A stretch of 64,000 nucleotides of DNA from Dermatophagoides farinae (lineage: Eukaryota; Arthropoda; Arachnida; Sarcoptiformes; Pyroglyphidae): assembly GCF_024713945.1 (NCBI RefSeq), contig NC_134679.1, forward strand, positions 687,001 through 751,000. Direction: 5' to 3'. A program made the position numbers and the translations under genes. The notes under the pieces are model-generated. The model made no database searches and had not been told where the DNA came from. It worked only from the letters and a program-made list of their open reading frames with translations. Positions 37,722-52,721 of the stretch are shown here, piece after piece (the first letter of the stretch is position 1; every line of letters begins with the position of its first letter).

Positions 37722-40703
37722 GAAATTTGCATATTTGCGTTTGTTTGTTTGTTGATTTCACATTTTATCATGGAAAAAAAACATTATTATTATGCTTGTT
37801 GTTTCGCAATAAATATGTAGACATAACATGTGAATGAATGAATGAAAATATCCGTTTTCAATGTTCAATGTTCATTTTTTTTTTTTTTTGGTTCCTGTCC
37901 TTTTTTTATGGATTGATAATTATGAACAACAACAACAACAACAATAACAACAAAAACGAAATGGTAGAATTTTCAATCCAAAGGAAAGAATTTTGTTTTT
38001 TTTTTGAAAAAAATCCTAGTGATAACAACAAACAGGAATATTGAACACACACACAGATTGATTAATCTTTGCTGGTTTGTTTCCATCATCATCATCATCA
38101 TCGTGATCATTTATGGGACAATTTTTTTTTGTTTTTGTTTTTGTTTTCATGACTTGAATCCAATTATTGTAGATATGATATATGATGATGATGATAATCA
38201 AAATTGTTGTTCGGTTGGTGGTGGTGGTGGTGGTGGTGTTGCGGTTAAATTATCATTCGCGATAATGATGATAAAGATTATATTGTGTCATTAGTTGGCT
38301 GCACGAGAATGAAAAAACAAAACGTTGCTATTTCATTTGACAATGATTATTGTTGGTTGTTGGTTGTAAACAACAACCAAAAAAAAAACTCCTAATACCC
38401 TAGTAATTTTTATTTACATTTGATGATGATGATCATCATCATTTATTGATCTTCGCATATCGATCATCATCATCGTTCATCAAATAAATTGACTGATTGA
38501 TTTGATTTGATTCATTAACGCATTTCATTATTATTATTATTACAATGTTTATTATCAGAAAAAAAATTATCATCATCATCATCATTATTCAATGGATAAA
38601 AGATTTTTTTTTCTCTCGTTTCATCAATATTCGATCAATAAAGATTAGAATCAATACATAACTTTATCATCATCATCATCATCATCAGCATCGTTATTTG
38701 TTTTCTTTTGTTGTTGTTTTTGTTTTTGTTTAAAAGAATCATTTTTTTTTTGATGTTTCTTTTGTTTGGTTGGCCAAAAAATTAATTGAATTTTCATCTA
38801 AATCAATCAATCAATTGATCGATCGATCGATCAATCAGTTTGATTATTATTCATATAAAAAAAATTATCATATTTCAAAAGAAAATAACAACAACAATCT
38901 GATCGTAAAGAAAAGAACCATCACCATCATTTTTTTTTGCTCATGAATAATTTTCGATTTTGATTTCGATATGAAAATTTTTTCAATGAATTTTATCGCC
39001 AAATAAATAAACGACTGAATCAGGTGACTTTTCTCTCTGCTTACAAACACAAGACATATAAATAGAATCAAAAAAATTTTTTTTTTGGTTTTTTCATCCA
39101 GGGTTTTTTATTTCGAAGAGAAAAACTCAAATTCGCTGTTGTGTTGTTGTTGTTTATTTTGGTTGTTGTTGTTGTTGATAATTTAAGCCATCGATGAATT
39201 TTTTTTTCTCGTCGATCAACAACAACAATCTGCATGATGATAAATATTTGGAGCTTGTAAACAAAACAAACAAAACAAGAAAAAAAATTATTAAAATTTG
39301 AACGAAAAAAAAAATTTTTTTTTTATTTAGATATAAACATCACAAAAATGGTGACGATAAACTGGTAAACAATCTCACGATTAATCGATTAATTAATGCC
39401 TATATACTATTTGGTTGTGTATGTGTGTGTGGGTGTGTGTCTCGTCGTTGTTGTTGTTGTTGTTGATGATTATCATATGAATAATTGGTAAATTTTCATA
39501 TGCGTGTGTTTACATTGATATAAAAAAAAAATAAACTTTTTCTTGTTATATGCTCTTCACATCCATAATTTTTTTCTCTTCTCTCTCTCTCTTTTCGTAT
39601 ATCACAGCTATTATCATTATTATCATTATTATTATTAGCATTTTGTATTCAACAACAACAACAACAACCTTAATAACAACAACATGGCAGAAGAAGAAGA
39701 AAAGTTTTTCGCATCTCATCATCATCATCATTTTTTTGTTTTATTCATTCATTCTTTGGTAAACATTGAAACAAAACAAAACAAAAAAAAAAACGAAATA
39801 AACAACAACAATAACAGCGAGTTTTTCAAATTCCATTCAATTATAGCCATCATATATGATGGCCTGATTATAATAATAATAATTGTATATATATATTCAT
39901 TTTTCATTTAGCCATTTCTTTTTTCACAAACTTTTTAATTTTTTTTTTTGTTGCTTGAAAATGATGATGAATTACTGATTGTTCAATGATGATTATTATT
40001 ATAATACAGGGTGTATAATAATAATAATCACATGAATTATTATATTATACGTTGTTTGTAAGTGTGTGTATGTGTGTGTGTGTGTGTGTTTTAAAATAAC
40101 AAAAAAAAAGTTATGATTCTATCTCTCTCTCTCTGTCTCTCGCTATTTATATGTATGCATGATGATAATTTAGTCATGATTATGACGATGATGATGATAA
40201 TAATAATGAAATTTAATGCAAAAAATAACGACCGATGTAATCTGTGTCTATATATTCATATACAATTTTTTTTTATCTCACACACACACACACACACTTT
40301 GTGTTGATCTCATAAAAGTCTCCATATGATGATGATGATGATGATGATTGTGATAATGATATGAATATGATGGCGATGAACCAAACTGATAATCGTTTTG
40401 AAAAAAAGACATTTCATTCGCTTCTCTGTGTCTGTCTGTTTTTCTTTTTTAGTTGGTTTACCACACACATCATTTATATACATATTTGAATTTTTTAATT
40501 AAAACAAGGAAATTTACTGGGAAATTTCTTTCTTTTTTCATCGAAAAAAAAACTTCCAGAAATTATTCTGTGACACACATCTATGTCTGTGTCTTTTTCC
40601 GATGATGTGTGTGTGCGTGTGCTTTGTTTTTGGAATTTTTTAATTGAACTATAGTCATAACATATTGTGTGACAGGAGGAGAAATTAAATTTTGATTTTT
40701 TCA

Positions 40704-40734
<31 letters not shown>

Positions 40735-43700
40735 GTTTTTTTTCCCAATTATTTTGATTTAATTGTTTTGTTTTCGCCATAGAAAATAGAAAACATGAAT
40801 TATTGTTTTCAAGGTAAAATCTTCACAAGAATTGTGCATTATAGAAAACATGATTGAAATTATGATTGAATGTACGTGTTTCGGTTGAGAGAATTTTTTT
40901 TCTCTCTGTTGAAATTCTATTGTTTTATAAATTGATGATTTTTGTTGTTGTTGTTGTTGTTGTTTTGATTTGAGTTTGGATTAATTGAATTTTTTGTTTT
41001 CAATTTTTTGTATCAATGCAGAATGACAGAATCAATTGATCTCGAATGGAAACGATGATAAATCATTGGATTTTTCGTTTTCTAAATAAAAATAGAAAAT
41101 ATGTGCCCATAAATAGAATAATTTTTGCATGATGATGATGATATTCGATCATCATCATTATCGAAATTTTATTATTCAAAACGGAATATTTGATTTATCC
41201 ATTCATTAATCTTTTCTCTCTCTCTCACTGGATGTAATTAATCATTTTGTGGATTAATGTATTTGTATATCATATCATCACACATGCTTTTGGTTGATTC
41301 ATTGATTCTGATTCTCTCCAACAAAAAAAAGGAATGATGAATGAAACGTTTTGATCGTCTTCGTCGTTTTTTTTTTTTTTGAATCCAATACATTCTATAC
41401 TACGGTTTGTTATTGAATTCCAACTATGCAACACTGCCATTCATTCATTCATTCATGTGTTCTATTTCGACAAAAAGAAAAAAGAAAATTCCTTTGCCAC
41501 AATGTTGTTGCTGTTGTCCAGTCGTTGTTGTTGTTGTTGTTTACAAATGTTTTAAAAAATTTACATTGAAAATAAAAAAACGAAAAATTCTTTTCAATTC
41601 TCAAAAATTTATTTCATTTCAATCAAATTTTCACGAAAAACAAAACTAAAGAATTCAATTCTATACATTCTTTTTATATTGAATTTTATTTAAAATTCTT
41701 TGAATATTTTTTGGTCCAGAAATTTGAGATATAAATTCAACAACAACAACGACGTTATGAATGAATAAATTATTATCATCATCATCATTGTTGTTGTTGT
41801 TGTTGATAGTTATGAAACTGGAAAATTGATTTTTCCAAACTGATTCTCTAATTTTTTTTTTTGATTCGATTCTGATTTAGAATTGAAAAATTAATTGAAA
41901 AAAAAATTCTGTTTTGTTTGTTTGGTTGTCAACGCCAACGAACAAACACAACACAACACAACCATCGTAATGGCAAATAAACAATTGAAAAAATGGAAAA
42001 ATTTTTATTCATTTCAATATATATAATTCTTTATTATGACAGACATAGTATATATAGTGTTTGTAGAATAAAATTGAGATTTCATTCGTCTGAAATTCTT
42101 TACATTTTTTTTCTCATTTCATTTCATTCAACGATGACGACAATGTTATTACAAAATGATTTTGTTTGTTCGTATTTCGTTTTCATATTTCATTTCATTT
42201 TTTCAATTTCTTTTTTAAAAAGCAGAGATGTTTGTGTGAACAAAAATTTTTTTTTCAATAACAAAAAAAAAATGCTGAATGATGAAGCAAAATAGCAAGC
42301 TATATAAACATGACTTTAGGTCATTTTTATTCGGCCATTTTGTCGATAAAATACTGATGATTGAAATGAAATGAAATTTCATTTTTCTCTCTCTCTCTCC
42401 GTTTTGGACATTTCATGATTCTGATGAAAATTCTGGCTGGTTTGTTTGTTTGCGTGTATATATGCACATATGGATGATGATGATGGTTTTTCTTCCAGAA
42501 AAAAAAAAATGGTTTGTCGTTGTCGTTGAAAATCCGATTTGATTTTTTTTTCTTTGCCATCCATTTTTCTTTTATTTTCTTTTTTTTTCATTTCACTGAA
42601 AAGAAAGAATCTCTAATCATAAAAACAAGTCAAATTTTTCAAGTCACTCAGTCAGTCAGTTTCACTGATGATAATGTATTTATCATAATCAGTTTACACA
42701 CAAAAGAAAAAAAAAGCTTAACATTCAGGGCAACACCCAATTGGCACACACACACACACCTCCTCCATTCAAATTACAATAAAATAGTCATTTTTTTTTT
42801 AGTCGTAAAACGATAATTTATTGCTTCCAGTTTTTTTTCGCATTCATTTTTGTTGTTGTTGTTGTTGTTGTCGTTGTGGAAAAACTGAATTTTAGCATCT
42901 TTTAGCATCAGCCATATGCATGTTTCAAGTATGATAAAAATCTGATTTAAAATTTTTTTTCTTTTCTTTGTTTGTTTGTTTGTTTGTGTAATAAATGAAT
43001 AGACTTTTTTTTCTGTTCAGAAATGTGAAATTCTTGGAAAAGAATGATGATGATGATGATGAGAAAATTTTTTTTTTTCACTTTTTCCATCTAAAATTCA
43101 ATTATAATAAAAACAAGCTGAGTTAGTGTGTATGTGTGTGTGTGTGTGTGTGAGGAAGAAAATTCTGCTTAAGAATTGAATTTTAAATCTTTCGTTTTTG
43201 TTGTTGTTGATGTCTGATATGAATTTAAAAAAAATGTTACGACATTTATGAATGGATGAGCGGAACACTCATTTACATTGTTTCATTGTGAAAATCGTTT
43301 AATTTTTCCCATTCTTTATGTGTATGTTTCATTTTCATTTTCACTAATACCTTTTTATCATAATGATCTTGTAGTTTTTTTTTCATTCAAAAATGTTCTA
43401 CTTCTGAAACATTGTTCCAGTGTTTTTTGTTCTCATTTCACAAAATGTTTGCTGTTGCTGTTGCCGCTATTGTTCCGTTTGGTTTTTCGTTTCGTTTTTT
43501 CGTTCATTCAAATTTTTTTAAAATTCAAATTTCGTGTCGGATTTTCATTTTCTTCGTTTTTTTTCAATTTGAAAAAAAATTTTGAAATTTCGTAGAAAAA
43601 TGAGACATTTTTATCTTCGTTCTTTCTCGATTTTCACTATTCATGTCGATGATGATGATGATGATGATGTCATAATTGAATTGAATTTCAATGTGAAAAA

Positions 43701-44988
43701 AATTTTTTTTTTTCATTTTCCATTCACTTTCGATGTTGATGATGAAATTGAATTTTTCGTCTTTTCTTTCACCATCTAATCACACAATTGTCGTAAATGT
43801 GGAAAAAAAAGGAAAATCCAATCGAAAATGAAAAAAAAAAAATTTTTGTCAACATTCAAATCTTCTGTTGTTGTTGTTGTTGTTGTTGTGCCCGTACGTT
43901 CAATGTGTATTGTTTTCTTCCGGTCATTTTCATTTTTTTTCCCATTTTCATTTTTTTTTTCTCGTTCATTGGTTTTTCCCCATATGTTTGTTTTGTTTGG
44001 CTTTGACATTTAATGTGCACATGCGCCGTTTTAAATTATGTTTATCTTTAAAGAGCTGTTTTTTTGTTTTGTTTTCAAATTATAATTTCATAGAATGATG
44101 ATGTTTTTGAAAAAAAATTAACAGCCCATTTGATGATGATGATAATCAACACACAATTTCATATTGTTCATCATCATCATCAGATGATGATTATCTTGAA
44201 AAAAATTTTCATTTAGCCCATTATGATGATTATATGTAACATGGCCATTATTATCATCATCATCATCATTATTATCGCTACGGATGATGATGATGATGAT
44301 GATAATTATTTTTAGTAAATGAATGTGTGATACTCATCATCATCATCATTATTGTTGTTGGAACGAATAAAAAAAACAAGATATGAATGTAATCAATGTT
44401 TCCATAAATGAATCGATCGATCGATCGATCGATTGGCCGTTAATTTGCAATAATAATTATTTAAATATATAAGTGATAAAAGAATCTCAAGAATGGTAAT
44501 GATGAAATTGAATATTGTGAATGTATATGTCAAACGACAAGAATTTTTTAGTCATAGAAAAACATGATATGTGGAATAAAACCAAATTATTCTTGTTTGT
44601 TTGTTTTATTCTTCGTGTGTCGTTTTTTTTCTACTCTTTTGAGTTTTGTTTGTGATTTTCCTGTTTTTTCATTCATTGATTCGATTATGAATAAAAAAAT
44701 AAATTCACGATTCTTGTCTTGATATCTGTGTGTGTGTGTGTGTTTATGTCATTCATTTTCATTTCAAATTCATAAATTTATGTATACAGAATATTCCAAC
44801 GTTGATGATGATGTCGATAATAATTCATAATTAACGTTATAATAATAAAAAAAAATAATGATGATGATCATCCACTGAATGAATTTTTATATAACGGTTA
44901 AATATATTCACACACACACACACATTCCATTCATATATAGTCTATTTCTACTTATACAACAACGAAAAAAAACAATAGCTGAATATTC

Positions 44989-45020
<32 letters not shown>

Positions 45021-48000
45021 AATTATAATTATCATATTGTGTTTTCACCACCATTTATTTATATTTATTTTTTTCTGTTCTTGTCTCAATTAATGAAATT
45101 TTTCTCTCTGTGTTTGTGTGTAAAATCTAATTTGCATGTCTGTGTCTCTCTCTCTCTCAATATCATCATTATATACGAACATTTTCACAGATATAATGCT
45201 GTAATATTATTTCATTGAAAAAAAAATAAAAAATAAAAACATTGTGATTATTGAGAATGTAGAATGTAGAAAGTGCGAAATGCTTTTCCATTTTCATTTT
45301 CATTTTATTATTATAATGAAAAATCATTATGATGATGATGATGATGATGATTATAATGATAATGGTTGCTGTTGTTGTTGTTGTTTTTGTTTTCATTTTG
45401 ATTACGATTACGATGATGATGGTGATCATTATTCTTGATGTTTTTTTCTTTGTCTCGTTTTCTGATTGTTTTTATTTCGGTTGTTTTCCATATTAATATT
45501 CTGTAATAATAATCATGATGATGATGATGGTACAGTTTTTTTTGTTTTGGTTTTTGATGAATCGATCAGTGGCCCATTTAAATTTTGGGCCGATTCTTGG
45601 CATTCTTTTTCCCATTAATTATCGTTATTGCAATCATCATTTTTTTTTGTTTCACAAAATTTTTTTTTTAAATCTTTTTATTGACCAGTTTTTTTTCCAC
45701 GATGAAATAAAAAAACAATTTTTTATTACTTTTTTTTTGTAATGATAAAATGTTTATACCGGAATAAAAGAAGCAGCAGCAGCATTGATATTGTTATTGT
45801 TATTGTCATCATAATGACATTATGGTCTGATTATATAACAATCTTTTCTCTATCTATCCATTTTCTTTATTTATAATATCACACTATTTAGTTGTTTTTT
45901 TTTCGTTGTTGTTGTTGTTGTTGTTTTTGTTGTTGTTGTTGTTGTTATTATTATTATCATGATTATTATCATCATCATTCATCAATTTTTATTCTTCAAA
46001 TTCCATAGAAATATCATTAAACAACAATATTATTGTTATTCTTGTGTAAATTTAGATTCATTCATGCAACTTTTTGTTGTTGTTGTTGTTGTTGTTGGAT
46101 TTTTTTTTTATATTTATACATCATTATTATTATCATGTCCATTGATTCTGTTTACTATATTCTATCGTTCATCAATGATATGGATTCGTGAGAGAGAAAA
46201 AAAAAGTTTCATCATCATCATCATCATCATCATCATCTTTATGGTTTTTTGTTGTTTAGTTTCGGTTTTTTTTTTCTTCCACATTTTTTTTTATTTATTG
46301 TTATTGTTATTGATTGATAAAAATTGTTTGTGTACAAGTTTTTTTCATTGCATTTCATTTCATTTTTTTCTTCTTTTTTCGATATTATATTACACCACCA
46401 CCACCACCACCACCACCTACTACTACCGCTACTTTTATTATCGGAGATGTGTCATTATTTTAATGATGATTTTTGCTGTTTTTTTTTCATCATCATCATT
46501 TATTATTACCCTCCCCTTTTGAAAGAAAAAAAACCATCATGATGATGATGATGATGAACATTGGTTTCACAACAACAACAACAACAACATATGTTCACAA
46601 CAACAACAACAATTGAATTGAATTGAATTGAATTCAAAAACATTATGATTCTTGAAAAGCTTTTGCTATTAGCATAATTGCATTGTTGTTGTTGCCATTA
46701 TATATTGTTGTGTATTTTCATTTCATCTTTCATTTTTGTTGTTGTTGTTGTTGTTGTTGTTGTTGAAAATGAAAAAAGATTTTCTTTTCTTCATTTTCAT
46801 GTCCGTTACAATTTATATATATTTATTTTTTTTTCTGCCGATTGTAAATTGTATTTTTTTTTTTGTTTTGTTTTGTTTTGTTCTTTCCCGTTGTTGTTAT
46901 TGTATCATTTACAAACACACACACCATCCATCCATCCATCCATCGATAGTGTGGATCCATTTACTCATCATCATTCCATTGAAAAAAAAATTTTTTTTGT
47001 TATTTTGTTGTTACTTTTATTGTTGTTGCAGTTTTGGTATTCAATTCAAAAAAAAACTTCGTAGTAGTAGTAGTAGTGGCTGCTACACAGTAGCAAACGA
47101 ATATCATCATCATCGATATCGATATAAATCATTATTTACATATTTTTGCAATTTAAATTTTCCATTTTGAAATTTTAATTTAATTTAATTTTCAATTTAT
47201 AATTGTAAATTTCAAATGGTTAAAAAAAATCATTAAAAACAACGAATCGTGGCACAAATTAAACACACACATTTCACTGATTGATGTTGACGATTTCGTC
47301 GTCGTTTTATTTTAGGAGATAATGATGATGATGATGATTGTTATTTTTTTTTTTTTGATACAAATTTTTCTTTTCAGACTCCCAAATGAATGAAAATGGC
47401 CCAAAAAAACAATCACATAATCACTGTGCCATCATATTATGAACATGAAAATTGGATTTTTTTTTTGTTTTTTTCGCTTTTTTTCGGCTCGATAATTTTT
47501 TTTTGTTTTTGTTTCTGTTTGGTTATTTTTGGAGTCTTTTTTTTTGTTGTAGGTGAAACACAATGGATTTTTTCTTTTTTTTTGTTCGTTTGGTTCGTCT
47601 TTTCTGTACAACGAAAAGAAAAGAAAACCAAAAGACCGAGTGGGCCAAGATTTTTTTTCTTTGTTCGTTTTGTATATTTATTTATTTTGCAACTAGAAAA
47701 ATTCACTGGATTACACGTTTTTCATTCCAATGTAAATCATTTTTTTTCTCAGTGTTGTCCAATCAGTCTTTTTTGAATAAACAAATCATCAGTCAACGAA
47801 AATGTTACCTCTGCCCCCACACCGTTACAAACGCACGCACACACACACGAAAAAAATCATCAGCCAGAATTTATACAATGCAAACCTTAAACACTTAGTA
47901 GAAAAAAAAGTCAACATACACACACACACACACACACACGAAACATATTTCTCTGTGGATTGAAATTATGAAAAAAAAGACGTAAAAGAAAGACGAAAAA

Positions 48001-48652
48001 AAAACATTATCCAAATGAATAGACGCCTTTACTAATAACAACAAGCAAACATAATGATTTGGGATAAAAATGAAAAAAAATAGTCATTATTTACCATTAT
48101 GATGATGATGATGATGATTATTATTATAGATTTTTTTTTCATTTCATTTTCACAACAACAACAAAAAACGACAACAACAACAACAACAACATAACATTAT
48201 CATCATCATCATCATGATGAATATAACGAATTCAATTGAATTTTGTTGAATGCTTGAATGATTTTTATTATTACGTTTTTTTTTTGGTCGTATTTCGTTC
48301 GAGTTTTCGTTTCATTTTTTTTTCTCTCTCCAATACATTCCATTCATTCATTCAATTCAATTTTTACTCTTTCCAGTGTAAGTGTGTGTTTGTATATTTA
48401 AAAACTTGCCGCGCGCGCATTCATTTTTTTTCCATCGTCACCACCACCACCACCACTGTCTATCCTTGGCAATAATGAAAAATAATAATAAAAAAAAGAC
48501 TTAATTTCGGTAAATAATACTACATACACACACACACACACAACACAATATTTCCCATAAAGTTTTTCTTGGTTTCGTTTTTTTTTTATTATTAATGTTG
48601 AGTGGAAACAAAACAAAACGAAACGAAAAAAAATTGAAAGGCGGTCCACGAC

Positions 48653-48721
48653 AAAAAAAACGATCCAAAAACAACAACAACAACAACAACTGAGAATTGC
48701 AAATTTTGGATCGTTTTTTTT
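48653..48721. repeat. Perfect 18-bp inverted repeat with 33-nt loop
   Basis: The left arm AAAAAAAACGATCCAAAA (48653-48670) is the exact reverse complement of the right arm at 48704-48721. The loop is mostly a CAA repeat. The non-repetitive core CGATCC/GGATCG means this is more than A/T runs facing each other. Confidence 0.9.
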
Positions 48722-49337
48722 TCTTCTTTGCTGTTGTTTTTTTCTTTTTTTTCAATCATTTGGTTGCTTTTTATTAAATTGGATTAAGTTTTTTCTATTT
48801 CTTTTCTTTCCATCGTCGTTGTGTGTGTTTTTTTTTCATTATTTCTTATAACATAATTTTTGTTATTCCAAGAAAAAAAAAATTCAACGCTCTATATATA
48901 TGTGTGTGTGTTTGGTATAATTTCTAAATTTAAACATTTTTCCTCTCACTCACTCGACTCTATGATTTTATCCTCCAATGATTATGATGATGATAGTGTT
49001 TTTTTGTTTCTCTTGTGTGTATGAATGGATCGAAGCAAATAGAAAAAAAAAGAAAAGAAAATAAAAAGTTTATGCAAAAAAAATGAGAGAGAAAAAAAAA
49101 TGGATAACTTTGAAACTTTTTTTTTTTGGTTGTTTTTGCTGCTGCTGCTGCTGGAATCAAGATGGAAACATTTTTGTTTCTATTCAGTTCACCACTGCTA
49201 CACACTACCAAATGGCTAGGAAAACTTCATCATCATCATCATTTTTTATTATCCCGAATGTAAAAAAAATTTTTTTTTCATTCGTTTTTAACTCAAATTT
49301 CACGATTTAATTCATTCAATTATCATTTACAATAGTT

Positions 49338-49343
<6 letters not shown>

Positions 49344-49384
<41 letters not shown>
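49344..49384. repeat. (AG)n microsatellite
   Basis: About 20 AG units, broken once by a C near the start. Confidence 0.95.
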
Positions 49385-49387
<3 letters not shown>

Positions 49388-52300
49388 GAAATGAATGTTG
49401 TGTGTGTGTTGCATGAATGGATGTTTTTTTTTGTCTATCTGTGGAAGCAGAGAGAGAAAAAAGTTTAGATTTTGTCGAAAGAAGAAAAAGAAAAATGCAA
49501 TTGAATTGAATTTAATTCAATTGAATTAATTCTGAAATGAAAGAGAAAAGAAATTTTTTTATTTTTTTTTATTTTTTGACTTTATATATGTGTGGCCCAC
49601 AAATGATGGTCATAAATTCATTATCGGTCTATTTCGTTTTATTTTTTTCGTTATTTGAATTTTGAAAATGAAAATCTCTGGTTGTTTGTTTGTTTGTTTG
49701 TTGGTTTTTTCACTGATTTTCAAATTATTATTATTGATGGTTGAGATGGACTAAAAAAAGTTTCGTGTTTCGTCCCCCACACAAAAATAGAAATGTAACA
49801 TTTTTTTTTGCCACGGAAACAACTTTCTATGTCGCAAGAAATGACGTTATTCATTATGGTAATTTTTCCACTCTTCATCATCATCATCATCATCATCGTT
49901 TCTTAGTTATTATGTAATAAATGTGAATCATGAATTTTTTTTTTTTTTTTTTTGGTTACAAAAATAGAGAACACAAAAAAAATTGTACAGTGAAATTAAA
50001 TTACATTTTACATAAATTTTAAAATTCATGTTGTTTCCAAAAAAAAAAAAACGTAAATCGTTTGCAAAATGTTGTAAAAGTTTTTGTTTTCCAAAGAAAA
50101 AATTACCGGAATATTCCTGTTTTATGTAAATTTTGCACTCATTTCAATTTCAATATTATATTACCATTATTACTGCTACTACTACTACAACCACTAGGGC
50201 ATTTTTTTTTCTTGTCATTAAAATTTTTTTTGTTCACAATTGGTGAAAAATCACTGATATGAATATTTGGGACAGATAAAACAAAAATAAAAATAAAAAA
50301 CCAGGTGAGAAAATTTCTCCGGAAAAAAACACTAAACAAACCATGTGATTACCAGCAAAATTGCTGTGTGTTTGTTTGTGTGTGTTTTTCATTGAATGAT
50401 TGATTTTTTTTTCACAGCTGAAATACAAAAAAAAAAAACAAAAACAACAATCGTTTGTCCATAAATACTTGATGGATGGATTGATTGATTGATTGATTCA
50501 ATGAATGAATAATTTGAACATTTTTTTTTTCGTTGTTGTTGTTCTATTTCGTTTCAATTTTCAATCGATTATTCGTGAAATCTCAAACGTGCACATACAC
50601 ACACACACATCATCATTCAGTTACATTGAAATTGTTTGCACAAAAGAAAAATCGATCCATCGTTCTGTTTCTTTGAAATATCTCTGAAATTTTTTTGGCG
50701 AAAAAAAATCGAGCCATATGATGATGATGATGATGATGAAAAATAAATATTCAAAAATGGAAATTGAAAATGAAAAAAAAAATTATGCCAGCAACTGCTT
50801 GTGATGAATGGTGAAGAATAATAAATTTGGTAAAGAAAAAAAAAATTTTTTTTCATGTTCCAGGAACAAAAAAAAAATTTATTTCTGATGTGAGTATTTG
50901 CACATGTGATACATTTATTTATATTTTTAGAATTTTTTTTTATCGTTTATTTTTATTTATGATGATGACGATGACGATGATGACGATCCAAAATAAAAAT
51001 TGTCTGTGCGTTTTGGCCACAATCATCGATTTCATTCTGAGAATCCAGTATTATTATTTGGAGTTTCGTTTATTATTATGAAAAAAAATAAAATAAAAAC
51101 AATGAATCTAGACCACCACTACCATCACTAACAACAACAACAACAACAACAACAACAGTTTACATCTGGTGAATGTTTATGGTATTTCTTGTGTGAAACA
51201 TAACCGATGTTCAATGTTCAAGTGTGTCTGTGTGTGTGTGTGTATTTTTCATATTTTATTTATTTTCATTTTGCTTTTCGAGAATTGGAAAAAAAAATAA
51301 AATGTAAAATTTGAATACTCAATATGAACACATGCATGGAAATGGAAACACACAAAATCTACACTCTATTCCGCATTCTCTTTCTTTCTCTTTTTCCCTC
51401 CGGTGATTCATTTATTACATTTACGCATACACACACAATTTCAATTACAATTTTTTCGTTTTAAATTTTTAATTTCTTTCGAATTTCATTCATTCATTCA
51501 TTCATTTTTGATTTCTGAAATTTTCATTGAATTTCCTGCTCTACATTGTTGTGATTTATTTATTTATTGAAATGAATCATCATGTATCATGGATGTGTTT
51601 AATTATTATCATTGTCATCATCATCATATCATTGTTTTACATCAATAAAATCAATCAATCGATATTGAAATGGAAAATGTATGATGATGATGAAAGCTCA
51701 ATAATTTCATAGTTTTTTTTTTGATCAACAAATATTTGAAAATTTCTTTCTCATTCATTCAAAACAAAACAAAACAAAAAAAAAATTGTTTTTATCGATT
51801 TCGATTCGATTCCATTTCGATTCCATTCAATTCAATTCATTCAATGATGATGATGAAAAATAACGATAACAAACAGTAATAATAATAATAATAATAATAA
51901 TGATGATGATGACAACATTTATATTGATCAATCGATCAATTGATCGATTATTTTATGATGAACAACAACAACAAAAAAAGAAAAGATCGATAATAATCTC
52001 TCTCTCTCTCTCTATTTTTTTTTCGTTTGTTTGTTTGTATGATCAAAATGAAATGAAATGGAAAATGATAAACAACAGAATAGCCGAACAACTGAAAAAA
52101 AAAATTTTTTTTTGTTGTTCGGATATTGATGATCAATGATTTTTTTTGTTTCGGCCAAAAAAAAAAAAAAAAAAAAAAAAAAAATAGATTACCGAAACAG
52201 AACAGAAAACATTCAATTCTTATCCGATCGATCGATATTATTATTATTAATTGAATTTACAATTTTTTTTCCTCTCTCAACAACAACAACAACGAAAACA

Positions 52301-52721
52301 ACAATGAAATGGAAATGACATTTCTTTTGATTCGTTCAACCAACATCATCATCATCATCATCATCATTTGTAATTAATACAAAGAGAGAATTAATTTGAT
52401 TCTAGTGGTAAAGAAAAAAAACATTTCATATTCGTTTAGAATTTGTACGAAAATGAATTTTCATCATTAATTAATTCTTTATTAAAAAGAGAATGAAAAC
52501 AAAATTAAACAAAAAAAAAATTCGTTTTTGTTTTTTTTTCTCTGTCATTCATTCATATACAATGTAACAACAACGACAACGAGGACAGAAAATTCTGTGA
52601 TTGAAACAAAATATGAAATTCTTTTGAATTCATATATTAATTTTTCTCCTGATTCTAAAAATATCTTTGTTTTTCGTTTTTTTTCCTCTCTGATCCATAT
52701 ATCTCTTTATTATGTTTATAG

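Larger units (their letters stand above)
36131..50000. other. Gene-poor low-complexity region, T-rich half
   Basis: I find no supportable gene in 13.9 kb. T runs, TTG repeats (37548-37590, 40939-40963, 44989-45020, 45906-45947, 46737-46765), GT repeats (40067-40089, 43130-43152) and CT tracts (40706-40729) dominate the plus strand, the mirror of the region before. Frames are Phe/Leu/Cys/Val-rich repeat translations. One short segment at 36221-36297 looks like a possible exon. Confidence 0.6.

Noticed and set aside
47388-47776. Plus-strand frame MAQKNNHIITVPSYYEHENW after a strong acceptor
   Set aside because: The start looks plausible, yet the frame at once becomes Phe/Val-rich T-run translation and no consensus donor follows.
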